Shown: positions 48,301 to 60,000, counted from the first letter of the stretch. The stretch is DNA of 64,000 nt from Mytilus galloprovincialis (GCF_965363235.1 NC_134847.1:74282268-74346267), one strand, 5' to 3'. A program made the numbers and translations. Notes: a model not told the origin generated them from the letters alone.

Positions 48301-51294
48301 TTATTTTATATATTTGTCTTCTTTAAACCACGATAGGTACCATTCATATAACGAGTATACTTGATAAGCTTTATTTCTAATTTTAGGCATCTCATTGACC
48401 AGCGCTACATGTCCAAGAGGATGGGCAGAATTTGATGGAGAATGCCTTTATTTCAGCAAAACTCCAAAAACATGGGTAGATGCCGAGGTAATGATTTCAA
48501 ATATAAAAATATGAATAATGAGAAACAAAAAATACACAAACAAGCAAACACAGTTTCAAACCACTTCAAACCTATTTTACAATTACCTAATTAATAAGTC
48601 CAAATATTTCAAGACCAAGATGTATGTTTCTAGTAATTACTGAAAATCGGCATTGTCAATCAAATCTTTTGTAGCTTTTGAACATATGTAAGTTTACACT
48701 AAAAAATCGCTTCGAATTCTTGTTCCGTGTTTTGGCTATGAAAGTGTAATCATTATCCCATTTCTTAACTTTTTTTTATATACATGCATTTTTAATCTAA
48801 CCAATTTGATTTAAAAATGTTGCAAATGAATTGTATTTTTGTGAAAAATGAAAACAGCAACATAAAACCAAACACAAACAATGTTTTACAGAAAAATTTA
48901 ATGTGGTATACACTTCCTCCGATGGACAACATTTGTAAATTTTTCGTCCTTCAATTGTATGTCATTGAGGGGAAAAAATTATCCGAACATTATATAAAAG
49001 TCGAAATATTAAAAATTTGAAACTAGTTATAATGTGTTACATTGCTCGTTTGCAATAATTTTCTATCAAAATCGTACTGATAGACAAACAACCGTCATTG
49101 TGTTTATCCCGATTGCTTATCGGTTAGCATTCTTAATATGTGTTTATACCAATATGTGTAGGTAAAACGAGTCAGAGATTATGTATAGCAATACAATTTG
49201 CTAATTTCATTGCACCAGATACATATTTCGACATGTAATGTCTCTTCCTACAGTAACGATCGAAGCCAAACTCTTTTGATGGCTCGACCCAATACAAAGA
49301 TTACAGACCTGATAAAACCAAATGTAAAACAAAACACTAAGAATGTATCGAAGCTATGCATGAGGTCGATACGTTCGTAATTTAATTTATTTTGAAATTT
49401 TAACAGCAAATTGAAAAAAAGAACACATCCATATATTCATGCCAGTAATGAAATAGTTTATATCATTAATCAATCAGCTCCTTATTCAATACTCCGAAGT
49501 CTCCGATGAAACATTTTAATTAACGAAGTAACTACATGCATGTATAACGGTGCATTTTATGTTGTTTATTATATTGGTAGGCTTCCTGTAGGAACATGCA
49601 TTCTTACCTAGCAACAGATGACAATCCAAAAAAGCATGAATTCATTAAAGAAATTTTGAATGTCTTAATCGGTAGGTACATGTATGTTGAATGATTGTTT
49701 TCCAAGCATTAACAACAGAAAATAAATGTGTTTTTATATAGATTAGACCGTTGGTTTGCCCGTTTGAATGGTTTTACACTAGCTATGCTTATGGGACCAT
49801 CTATAACTTGCTGTTCGTATTGATGAACGTACCTTTACCTATAATGGTTTATTTTTATAAATTGTGAATTGAATTGAGAGTTGTCTCATTGGCACTCATA
49901 CCACATCTTCCCATATCTATAAACATTAACAACAGCAATTACAAAAATCCAATATTTCAAGTCGATACAACGACATCAATTGAAGTCATAAGATGTGTAC
50001 AAGATACTACAATTTACAATCATTACTAAGCTAAACTAAGATCTTTTCCAACTTTTAGTCTGGGGAGCACCACATTTCTGGTTAGGTGGCACTGATTACG
50101 TCATTGAAGGACAATGGCGTTGGGTCGAGACAGGTGTATCGATGACCGGATTTTCAATTTGGGGAGTTGGCTACCCACAAGGTGGATTGGGCCAAAGTTG
50201 TTTGAGTACATATTTTAATGGGACAGAATTATTCTGGCAAGACCTAAGCTGTGGACACAACGTTGGGCACAGACATCATGGATATAACTATATATGTGAA
50301 AAGTCGTATGTATATTTATATATCAATGACGTTACGCGCGATGTTCGTACCGTTTACGTTTTTTTGTATGTTTTGTGGGTAAAACTGCGCTGCAGGTGCA
50401 GAAAAAACGTATTTTAAGTAAAACAAAGATATTATTGTACTGGATATAAATGTCCTTGTTCAATTATGTCCATTAAAACAATATAAAACGCATTTGTTCA
50501 TGTTGTTATGCATTTTATTCCGGATTTTGGGAAAATAATGGGCTGTCCCGGGTAACATTTGACGACGAAAACTGAAGTATAAGCCTTCTTTTCAACTTTT
50601 TTTCGCCGATTTTCATTATTTTTTGTTGTTGCCGCGAATTGCCATGAAATGAAAACCCACTATGATATATTTTTTTGACGGCTAATGGCGTCTTATCCTG
50701 TTACGCCATGCAAATCTGCAAAGTTTCATTGTGTCCCATCTCCATTTTCGAAACTACTTTGACGAAAACAGTTAAAAACTACGGATAAATGATGTCATCA
50801 GGTGAGAAAATGATATAGCTAGTATAATGTTTACATCCTTTATAGTAAAAATATATATAAAAAAATACTATTGCAATAATTTTGAACTGCGCATTTGATG
50901 CACCAATTTAAATCCGTATCGCTCGGTCGATGCCACCGATGGTGACTGTACTTAAAAAAGTCCCGATAGTTGAATTAACCTTCGTCAAGTAATCGACACG
51001 GTACGGTCGAGGTAAAAAATAACCTGACAAAATCGGAATATGCAGTCAATAGGTTTATATTGGTGGAAAAATTATTGCATTTGATGATAGCATCGATTTA
51101 AAGTAAAGGTAACCGATAGTATTTATTAGGATTCAAGCTGTTACAATTTAGCATAATTATGACTACTTTTTACCTCAACAACTATAAGATACCACGATTT
51201 TACCGAGAAAACACAGTTCCATAAACGTACAATAGTATAATTTGTTTTTTTTGTGTATTTCAGGGCGGAGCCTTCTGCATCCATTATTGGATAA
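45339..51294 (+). CDS. CTL-3: secreted C-type lectin, YPQ motif
   Basis: Five exons: 45339-45369, 48387-48487, 49581-49671, 50059-50305 and 51264-51294, phases 1, 0, 1, 2, total 166 residues. Residues 1-17 (MVLYVAFLFICISLTSA) form a signal peptide. The CTLD shows TCPRGWAEFDGEC, ASCRNMHSYLATDDNPKKHE, HFWLGGTD, QWRWVETG, the tripeptide YPQ in GVGYPQGGLGQSC, WQD in place of WND, and the last cysteines LSC...YICEK. A His-rich loop (GHNVGHRHHGYN) sits between the last two cysteines. The C-terminus is AEPSASIIG, matching the SIIG end of CTL-2. AATAAA lies at 51314-51319. Intron 1 (3.0 kb) hosts the SINE palindrome, the CG-palindrome TIR element and a further SINE. The nearest paralogue by ending and loop is CTL-2. 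Confidence 0.9.
46289..46968. repeat. Perfect palindrome, 331-bp arms, built from a SINE composite
   Basis: The left arm 46289-46619 and right arm 46638-46968 are reverse complements with no mismatch that I could find; the 18-bp centre is TATTTTCTGTGACTGTAT. Each arm carries the tRNA-like head (B box GGGTTCGAATCC) and its 3' module. Both arms share a private variant (CCAACTGGGC rather than CCACCTGGGC), so one arm was copied from the other. It lies in intron 1 of CTL-3 and is bounded by (TA)n. Confidence 0.9.
46983..47774. mobile_element. 792-bp TIR element with CG-rich palindromic ends
   Basis: Ends are TGTTCCAGACC(A/G)TATGAG at the left and its reverse at the right, both set in TATATA. Each roughly 100-bp end is packed with copies of the 20-bp palindrome GGACCGTACGCGTACGGTCC or close variants (three exact or near-exact, several diverged). 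The interior (47110-47670) is AT-rich and non-coding. TA flanks fit a TA-targeting DNA transposon; the superfamily is not assigned. Confidence 0.7.
47785..47909 (+). repeat. Dispersed repeat, family B, cut by a SINE
   Basis: Carries GGACGCCTCCGGGTGCGGGA and TTGTTGTCTCTTTGGCACAT. It stops at 47909 where the SINE begins, so the SINE inserted into it. Confidence 0.6.
47911..48068 (+). mobile_element. tRNA-headed SINE, clean unit copy
   Basis: This is the best-bounded copy, about 158 bp. It starts GGTGGTCGTGTGGTCTAGCG (A box) and has a B box GGGTTCGAATCC near 47981-47992. After a variable part (AAATTTGCGAAAGCAAATTT, a short hairpin) it ends GATGTTTAGACGAG before (TA)n. A and B boxes imply RNA polymerase III transcription. 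Other copies are at 9496, 17590 and in both arms of the 46.3-kb palindrome. Confidence 0.75.
49740..49925 (+). repeat. Dispersed repeat, family D (CTL-3 intron 3)
   Basis: Has CGTTTGAATGGTTTTACACT, CCTATAATGGTTTATTTTTA and GTTGTCTCATTGGCACTCAT in order. Confidence 0.65.
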
Positions 51295-51419
51295 TCAATT
51301 TGAGCTAGAAATCAATAAAATATGGGATACACGTTATTATAGTTACATTTTTAATTATAAATCAACGGTACATAATGTACAAATGAAGAACTACTATTAT
51401 ATACAAACGTACAACATCA

Positions 51420-51590
51420 GCTATACAAAGGCAACAGTAGTATACCACTGTTCGAAATTCATAAATCGATTGAGAACAAAAACCAAATCCCGGTTACAAA
51501 CTAAAACTGAGGGAAACACAACATTAAAATGTAACACACACAGAAACGAACTATAATATAACAAAGTTCATTTTCCTGACTCGGTAAAGG
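51420..51590 (+). repeat. Dispersed repeat, family C (downstream of CTL-3 stop)
   Basis: CAACAGTAGTATACCACTGT, TCATAAATCGATTGAGAAC and AAACTGAGGGAAACAC are shared with 27618-27720. Confidence 0.55.
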
Positions 51591-52619
51591 ACAAGGTTTT
51601 GCTGATTTGGTACATGGCAAGGTCGTGCCGAGGGTGTGAAACGTTGTTTAATGGTATTTCTGCTCATATGAACTCAATTAGTTGACTTGAGTATAGACAT
51701 ATGATCACCGGACTACTCAATCCGACATTTAACAATGCTCAAGAAGGGCATCCGTTTAACTGTACTAGATGTATAAAATTGTATTTAATACGCACCTCCA
51801 TCCGGTCAGAATTATAATGGGTTTTTGATGCCTCGTGTGTTCCATTCTCTTCCGACATTGAGGCATCTTTAACGCAACCAATCTGAGGTACCTGTGCGGG
51901 ATAAAACTTTTCGCCCCTATTCAACACACAAAATTATTCCATTTGCAATTTTTGTTTAATGATCATTATTTTTCATGTCAGAATTCACATGTTCTTATCA
52001 GCACCTTTAATATATCAATGAGATATTCAATGTTAAATTTGTATAGTGAACTTTAGCAATTGTTTATTCGAAATAGCTAAAGGTTTAAAATAAACCTGAT
52101 GTGTAAACAGATACTGATGATGACACCGTCACTTCTCCGCCCTTGCGGTTTGCAAATTTCACTTCCTTTTTAATTCTAAAATTGATTGATTAATTATAGT
52201 TTGCTCGACTTTCTATTGAACATATTTCCTGTATATTCAGGACAACGACATCCATCCACTAGGTTGGTTTTGTAATGTGTATTAACGTTGATGAAAGAAA
52301 AATAACAATTATCGACAAATTGTGTGCTTCTGCAGCGCTTTATTTGGATCCAACTATATCAGGAACGATTAAACAAGAAAACAGTAACGCCAATGATGAT
52401 AGACATGAAAAAGAAACACTAAAAGGAAAATATAAACTTCCAATGAAAAAGAGGGTATTTATTTTCTGGATATGGACAAACTGTTTGTTCCTACAGCAGG
52501 CTGCTGACGATTTTTTTGATAAAGTCATTTTGCTATTTGAATAATGCTTTCATTAAAAATGCTGTTAGATGTACGTTGTTAACCATCGTCAATAACATTA
52601 TCATCGTTATCTAAAACAA
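51591..52619. other. Non-coding stretch downstream of CTL-3
   Basis: A frame of 89 codons at 52275-52544 (MCINVDERKI...) has no recognisable domain, signal peptide or splice context, so I do not call it. Nothing else is seen. Confidence 0.4.
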
Positions 52620-52621
52620 AA

Positions 52622-52725
52622 GGGGTCTCGGTGGCTGAGTCGTCTTAATATCCGTATCACCAGCCCGTCAACACGTGGCAGGTTAGATTGAGTTCAATCC
52701 TAATTGTTTAGGACTGCCAATTTTC
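52622..52725 (+). repeat. tRNA-like sequence (second SINE type or tRNA pseudogene)
   Basis: GGTCTCGGTGGCTGAGTCG resembles the start and A box of a leucine/serine-type tRNA, and GAGTTCAATCCT resembles a B box 65 bp on. The acceptor strands do not pair and there is no clear anticodon arm, so it is not a working tRNA gene. Confidence 0.4.
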
Positions 52726-53358
52726 CAACATTTCCGTCTTCCTTCAATATGAAAACTTACCAACACCTTTTGATGACTATGTTGAATACATCTGTATACT
52801 ATGCAACTTGAAACAAAGTATACCACACTTATATTTAAGGCTGCATCGTATCATGACTAATATCAAGAAATTGACATTCATAAATTCCTAAATGGGTCTG
52901 TTAAAACACAACTGTACGACAAAAGGGCTCCATTTATAAACTTGCCATTTGTATGTATCAGCATTATAGCAGCACCGCAATATTAAGAATATCTCCCAAC
53001 CAATTGATACCGAAACAATATTTCAAAGTTTGAATATTCTGTCACAATGTTATTGACTAAATGATGCTGCTTTCATGGAAGCTATTGAACTAAGAGTTCA
53101 AAGTGGTAAAGTTGGTGATTCTTCGAAAGTGTTTTGGACGCCATCACAAGTTGTTTGATAGTTTTGAAATACGGGTATATGTGTCACAGATGACTACGTT
53201 TTATGTTGTGATAACACAAGTGTTAAAGTCTTCCAAAGGGTTTAGCGCACACTAATTCCTTCATATTATATATGTTCCTGTCCTATGTTAGGAACCTACA
53301 CGTTAGTGGTTATTGTTTGTTTGATAAAACAGGGTGTTGTTTTTTTAAGTTTGCATTG
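52726..53358. other. Non-coding stretch before the 36-bp minisatellite
   Basis: No supported gene or recognised repeat. Confidence 0.4.
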
Positions 53359-54629
53359 TTTCACATTGTGTCGTGTTGGCACTATTTGTGTTTGTTTCAC
53401 ATTGTGTCGTGTTGGCACTATTTGTGTTTGTTTCACATTGTGTCGTGTTGGCACTATTTGTGTTTGTTTCACATTGTGTCGTGTTGGCACTAGTTATGTT
53501 TTTTTCACATTGTGTCGTGTTGGCACTATTTGTGTTTGTTTCACATTGTGTCGTGTTGGCACTATTTGTGTTTGTTTCACATTGTGTCGTGTTGGCACTA
53601 ATTATGTTTGTTTCACATTGTGTCGTGTTGGCACTATTTGTGTTTGTTTCACATTGTGTCGTGTTGGCACTATTTGTGTTTGTTTCACATTGTGTCGTGT
53701 TGGCACTAGTTATGTTTTTTTCACATTGTGTCGTGTTGGCACTATTTGTGTTTGTTTCACATTGTGTCGTGTTGGCACTATTTGTGTTTGTTTCACATTG
53801 TGTCGTGTTGGCACTAGTTATGTTTGTTTCACATTGTGTCGTGTTGGCACTATTTGTGTTTGTTTCACATTGTGTCGTGTTGGCACTATTTGTGTTTGTT
53901 TCACATTGTGTCGTGTTGGCACTATTTGTGTTTGTTTCACATTGTGTCGTGTTGGCACTATTTGTGTTTGTTTCACATTGTGTCGTGTTGGCACTATTTG
54001 TGTTTGTTTCACATTGTGTCGTGTTGGCACTATTTGTGTTTGTTTCACATTGTGTCGTGTTGGCACTATTTGTGTTTGTTTCACATTGTGTCGTGTTGGC
54101 ACTAGTTATGTTTGTTTCACATTGTGTCGTGTTGGCACTATTTGTGTTTGTTTCACATTGTGTCGTGTTGGGACTATTTGTGTTTGTTTCACATTGTGTC
54201 GTGTTGGCACTATTTGTGTTTGTTTCACATTGTGTCGTGTTGGCACTATTTGTGTTTGTTTCACATTGTGTCGTGCTGGCACTAGTTATGTTTGTTTCAC
54301 ATTGTGTCGTGTTGGCACTATTTGTGTTTGTTTCACATTGTGTCGTGTTGGGACTATTTGTGTTTGTTTCACATTGTGTCGTGCTGGCACTAGTTATGTT
54401 TGTTTCACATTGTGTCGTGTTGGCACTATTTGTGTTTGTTTCACATTGTGTCGTGTTGGCACTAGTTATGTTTGTTTCACATTGTGTCGTGTTGGGACTA
54501 TTTGTGTTTGTTTCACATTGTGTCGTGTTGGCACTATTTGTGTTTGTTTCACATTGTGTCGTGTTGGCACTATTTGTGTTTGTTTCACATTGTGTCGTGT
54601 TGGCACTATTTGTGTTTGTTTCACATTGA
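53359..54629 (+). repeat. 36-bp minisatellite, about 35 copies, with higher-order pattern
   Basis: A 36-bp unit starting TTTCACATTGTGTCGTGTTG is repeated head to tail. Because 36 is divisible by three, all forward frames and one reverse frame stay open, giving a 455-codon frame (FTLCRVGTICVC per unit) that is not a credible protein. Two unit types alternate: A (ACTATTTGTGTTTG) and B (ACTAGTTATGTTTG, with one ACTAATTATG). The order begins AAAB AAB AAB AAB, then seven A, then B and mixed runs. Three units with GGGACTA and two with GTGCTGG suggest later block duplications. Confidence 0.95.
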
Positions 54630-54761
54630 TTGTGTCATGTCGGGATTTATAGCTTCAGTTGGAACTTAGACTACGTTGGCTAGTTGTATAATTGACATTC
54701 ATATGCTCTTCAGCTTTGTACTTTATTTTGCCATTTTAACTTCTTCTGATTCGAGCCACCA

Positions 54762-54799
54762 CTGATGAGTTTTTTGTAGACGAAACGGGCGTATGGCGA
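54762..54799 (+). ncRNA. Hammerhead ribozyme motif, retrozyme type
   Basis: Bases 54762-54768 are CTGATGA, followed by a short stem-loop GTT...GAC (54769-54781) and GAAA (54782-54785). Then ACGGGCGTATGGCG can form stem III. This order with an exact CTGATGA and GAAA is the hammerhead core. The surrounding words (AATCCTGGTATCTATGATG) match what I recall of mussel retrozyme repeats. The base expected as U before the cleavage site reads A here, which would weaken stem III, so this copy may be inactive. Confidence 0.6.
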
Positions 54800-54849
54800 A
54801 AATACAAAATTTCAATCCTGGTATCTATGATGAGTTTTGTTCAGTATGT

Positions 54850-55100
54850 TTGTGATTTTATTATTTTATATATATGTTGTGTACATTTTATATCTACATG
54901 TACTATGCAAAAATTAACAAACAAATAAATAAATAAGAAAATAGTACAAGAAAAACAAATACCTGACAATCGACAAAAAAATCCTTGACTTACAAAACCA
55001 AAGAAAGGAGTTTTTTTAATAAAACATTTAAAGCAAAAGAAGAAACAAACATAACTCAAAGATAATGTGTTGTACAAGTTGTTATCCTTTTCTCAACAAA
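54850..55100. other. Non-coding AT-rich stretch
   Basis: No gene seen. It separates the hammerhead motif from the palindrome cluster. Confidence 0.4.
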
Positions 55101-55101
55101 A

Positions 55102-55230
55102 TTGTACAAGTAATTACTGGTACAATTATATTTTTACAAGTAATAACTTGTATGATGGCCTCATACAAGTAATTACTTGTATAAAAAGTTTGTACAAGTA
55201 ATAACCTGTACAAAATATTAACATGTACAA
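55102..55230. repeat. Cluster of TACAAGTAATTACTTGTA-type palindromes
   Basis: Four near-copies of one palindrome lie within 130 bp: 55102-55126, 55134-55153, 55163-55182 (exact 20-bp palindrome ATACAAGTAATTACTTGTAT) and 55190-55214. Half-sites (TTGTACAAG, ATGTACAAG) lie at 55069 and 55223. Spacing is about 28-32 bp. Confidence 0.75.
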
Positions 55231-55865
55231 GACATATACAAGAGACTCATCATCGAACTGTTTTACATACCATGAGCAACCTAACGAGCGCCACTAGTGG
55301 GAAAGATAAAAACTATGTTTACCCTTTGGTAGCACCCGAGTCTTGTAAACAATTTATTTGTAAATAAGACCTTACCAATGCAAATTCATGACAATACAGA
55401 AGCAATATTATAACATAAACATGTGTATTCAATATTATAAAGTTAAAGACATACGTTTGTGTTTGTTTAAAGTTAAAGACATACGTTTGTGTTTGTTTCA
55501 TAAAAACAAGGAATGACCAAGGCAGATATAAATATTTTTTATCAACACCCACTATGATTCAAACAAAAAGTAATATGTAACTATCATATTAAGGATACTT
55601 GGTGTTTAAATTTAACTGATATTTTTATTACGTTAGAAGGATGTATTTTATAAAAACAATTTCTTGCCATACTTTTTTGACATAGTGTTGCTGTTTATTA
55701 TTTAGCTATTGAAGTAAAAGTTTTGTGTAGAACAAAACATAGCCATCCCTTCGAAAGTGTAATGTACTCCGTCGCAAGTTTATTGGCTGTTATGGAGTGT
55801 CTGTGTCACAAGTGAACCGCCTTCGATCTTCGACTTATCAACCTGTTCATGTTATGCTATGAAGC
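55231..55865. other. Non-coding stretch with a small tandem duplication
   Basis: A 28-bp unit (AAAGTTAAAGACATACGTTT...) is present twice at about 55439-55495. Otherwise nothing seen. Confidence 0.45.
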
Positions 55866-55869
55866 AGAC

Positions 55870-56075
55870 TTTATAAAAGAGGGACGAAAGATGCCAGAGA
55901 GGTAGTCAAACTCATATATTGAAAATAAACTGACAACGCCATGACTAAAAATAAAAGGACAAACGGACAAATAATAGTACATAAGACACAACATAGAAGA
56001 CTAAGCAACACGAACCCCACCAAAAACTGGGGGTGATCTCAGGTGCTCCGGAAGGGTAAGCAGGTTCTTCTGAAA
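55870..56075 (+). repeat. Dispersed repeat, family E (front part)
   Basis: Contains AGAGGGACGAAAGATGCCAG, ACTGACAACGCCATGACTAA and GATCTCAGGTGCTCCGGAAG, which is continuous with the 24510-24900 part in the family as I recall it. Confidence 0.6.
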
Positions 56076-56980
56076 ATAAATAAAATGAAGCTTGTATCAT
56101 CCTTAAATTTAACCGTCTATCATCTAGGTGTCATCTCACTTAGAATTTAAAGTTTTGTGACTGTTGATTGAAATAACGTGTGCCTCATATTTACACTTAT
56201 CATAGATGGAAAACAGTTTTCTTTTCAACGAATGCAACATTATTGAATTCGACTTATCACCGAATGATGGGTGTGTCTAGCAAAGATTAGATTTGTTTTG
56301 GCAAATCTTTTAGTGTCTGTGTATTGCTTAAAGGACTATCGTTTCTTGTTTCTTTTAATTTTGATACTTGTGTTTTCTGTCTTTTTTTATCTATGCATTT
56401 GTTTATCCCGTTTTCACTTTTAACATATAGAAATTGGCAATGAAGGTCGCGGTAGAAACCTTAATTTTATGAAAAATTATTGATTTTAGTTTTTCAAATT
56501 ATGAAATGTTCATTTGTCTGCTGCAACATCTGAACAGCACCTGTCCATAAAATACATGTGCGAATCGTATGATGACTTCCTTGATAAGGTATCGCACCAA
56601 GGGTTCCTAATGTGGAAGTAGCTAGATATACAATTAAGAGTTATGTAACTTGGAAAAAAAAATAATCTGTAGTCAAGGTATCATTTTCTAAGTGGTACAT
56701 GTACGAAATAAAACTATTTTCATAAATGCGTACTACATGTATTAATAATCCGTTCATTCGGGTTAATATAGTATATATATTCTCTATCTTTTTCTGAAAT
56801 TTTATAGTACATTCAGTGTATATGTATAAATATACGTTTCACGTGAAGAACGAGTGACAAAAGTTTAATTTTGGAACACTAAAACTAAGTATGTCACATA
56901 TTAATATGTGAATTTATAGATCCTTCGACGGACCAACGAAATTGGTATCTTGAGGTTACTAGATGCATGTAATACTATAT
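56076..56980. other. Upstream region of CTL-4, no gene seen
   Basis: AT-rich, no supported exon. Confidence 0.4.
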
Positions 56981-56982
56981 GA

Positions 56983-56988
56983 AGATAA
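56983..56988 (+). promoter_or_regulatory. AGATAA box upstream of CTL-4
   Basis: It lies 46 bp before the candidate ATG at 57035. Same hexamer and nearly the same spacing as in the other three lectin genes. Confidence 0.45.
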
Positions 56989-57034
56989 GATTATAGATCA
57001 AATGTACTAGCTGTTATTTTCACAAGTGTCAAAA

Positions 57035-60000
57035 TGGCGTCCATGCTACAAGTCCTAACCCTGTTGTCAGGTACGATGTTTCTCACAAACGATTATATGT
57101 TTTATTTTGTATAGTTATAGTATTTTTTAACAGAAAACTAATTGTGAAAAGTTGTACAACCCCTTTAAGTGACATTTCTGATACATTGGTTTTATTGCAC
57201 TTTAAAGGTCTGATATTTTTGCATGCATACTCATTTTTTTGAGCTTCGGAAAACAACTAATTCTTTAGAAAACTCCTTTCGTATCCTGGAAATAAAAACA
57301 CAAAGTAAACAAACATATAACTTTTTCACGTTACGACTTGGATGGAGAGTTGTCTCATTTGCACTCATACCACATCTTCTTATATTTATATATTAATAAC
57401 AATTTCCTTTTTTTTAGAAGACTATAAACATATTTTATTTCAGCTTCCATACTACTATCCACTGCCTGTGATCTTGGATGGACCTCATACAAAGGGAAAT
57501 GCATTTATTTCAGTAACAAACAACTATACTGGAACGAAGCAGAGGTATATATCAATTAAAATGTATAATAAATATTGTAAGGTAATTAAACCAAATTTTC
57601 GTAATACGGTTCATGTTGTTTCTAGACATCTATTATTAGAGATTATTGTTTGATTAATGTCAAATAGCAAACTATTTCTAAAGGAAAACGCGCAAACAGT
57701 TCATACAATACTGAATAGATAGATTTTGCAAATTAAAGTAGGTCGATTGGAACGAACTATAGGAAATATCGACTGTCACTGCAAAGGCAAAATGAGGCCA
57801 TTTTGGAAAAGAACAGAAAGTTTGCCTAGCAAAACGTCACCTACAATCACTTTCTGCAGGTGGTCTCAAGTAAACAGAGAGTGAATAAACCTGTTACGTG
57901 AAATTAGATTGAAAGTCCTCATTCTGACGGGATATTAATGTGTATTAAATATAAATCCTGAACGGCTGCTAAAAATTATAAGGGTTTCACTTGAAAATGG
58001 CAGTAGTGCAAAGATGATCATATTTCTCAACCCCATACATTCATCTTGGGTTTATTTTTTTACTTAAACTTCAACTATGCTATTGCGAATTACGTGTGAA
58101 AAATGCCTTATATCATAAAATCAAATAAAAAAAGTGTTTAATAATAATGCACAAAATTTGAAATAAACAAATCGATACATGTATGGGCCCACTTTTTAAT
58201 TTTAAAGCTGCGACTTAAGTTCATGAATACTTTTTTTTTTATCATTAATCTTAATTTTGTGTATTAAGTAAAATTGAGAGGCATGCTGATTTAGCACGTA
58301 CTATGCAATTGGGGTATGCACAAATGTGCTATGCAAATATATAGTTTTCTCTGATATCATTTATAAATATTTACGACGTAAATGTTTTAATATTAATAAT
58401 CGTTCCTGTCATATTATTTCAGGCAGCATGCGAGAAAAAAGGAGCCTATCTGGTAACGATTGACAGTGAAGATAAAATGAACTTCGTATCAAAATATCTC
58501 AACGTTTTTCAAAGTAAGAAAAAAACTGTTATTGATCATTCAGTTTCATTTAACTCCGAGGAAAATTCAAACGGAAAGTCCCTTTTCAAATGCAAAATCA
58601 AAATTTATGATTGCATATATAGTAGCTGAATCTATTTCAATAAATGTGTAATTTTTCCAAAATTGAAATGTGTATAACTTATAAGTTTATCAGTTAACAT
58701 TGACTCATTTTGAGTAAGATAATTGTAATTGACAAAGAAAGTGTTGTTTCTTCAATTTGTTTTAAAGAAACATTTGATCTGTAACATTGCGTGAACAGAT
58801 TTCAATTTGATTTAGTTCAAGTAACCCTAACGGTGTCTCAGTGACGCAAATATAAGAAAAAAGTTATCCGACGACGGAGTGCAGGTACATGCAAATTATA
58901 GCAACTTGCATTTTTGGTCATTAGACATCCTGCTTTTATGAAAATATTGAGGAATTTAATGGAAACGTTTCTCGACGATTTTCTTTTTCTATCATTAATG
59001 TTATTTAAATTTAGAGTAGCTTCCCTTTGCCCATTCTGTTAAAACTGCTATTTTCCTCGATGCATCGATGAAATAAAAAGAAAAGATGTACTATGTACAA
59101 TGAAACACGTAAACATATATTAAACTAGAGAGAGAAAAGTAAAATCACAATAATACTGAACTTAGAGGAAAATCAATTTGGAAAGTCCATAATCACATGG
59201 CAATTTCAAATAACAAAACGCATCAAAAACGAATGGACAAGAACTGTCATATTCCTGACTTGGTACAGGCATTTTCAAATGTAGAAAATGGTGGATTAAA
59301 CCTGGTTTTATAGCGCTAACCCTCTCACTTTGATGACAGTTTCGTCAAATTCCGTTATATTTACATCGATGCGTTAACTAAACAGACACAATAAATAAAT
59401 AGTCAAAATATGGGTACATCAGTCATCATCGTATAACAATTTTAAAAGGGACAATTTAACAAGAGTAATTAGAAGTTTTCGATTTTAATATGATTTTCCG
59501 ATTGAAAAGAGAAAAGAAATATCCTGTGTTTGAAAGTCAACCAAAATTAAGTTAATATCTGTAATCTGGAAAATGATATATTGTTAATTAATTAGTTCCA
59601 GCTGCAATCATTAATTATTTAACTGTCGAAAATAAACACCATGCATTGTGCATGTTGTATAATTACCCAATAGAAAGAAAGAATATGTTCTTTTCTATAA
59701 AATGTAACTTAATTAATTTTTGCAATGAGTAAAGTGTCTAAAAAATAAATATTATATGATAACCAAAAGGAAAAGGCAAAATTGTTCCTTTTATAAAATG
59801 TAGAGTAAATAATATCTCTAATAAGTAATATGGCGAAGAAATACAATCATGCAGTGGTTAAAATATTCTTTAGGTTTCCGTTATACTCACTTTTGGATTG
59901 GGTTGAAAGACGCCCCTATTGAAGGACACTGGCGTTGGATAGAATCTGGTTCTTCGCTAGGATCATACAGTAGTTGGGGACCAGGTCAGCCAGATGGAGA

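Noticed and set aside
52275-52544. 89-codon frame as a small gene
   Set aside because: No domain, signal peptide, splice border or paralogue in the window; length is within chance.
53285-54652. 455-codon frame with CRVGT repeats as a cysteine-rich protein gene
   Set aside because: It is made of the 36-bp minisatellite, other frames are equally open, and there is no signal peptide or splice support.
57342-57653. 103-codon frame across CTL-4 exon 2
   Set aside because: It reads exon 2 in the wrong frame; the correct frame gives the CTLD start CDLGWTSYKGKC.
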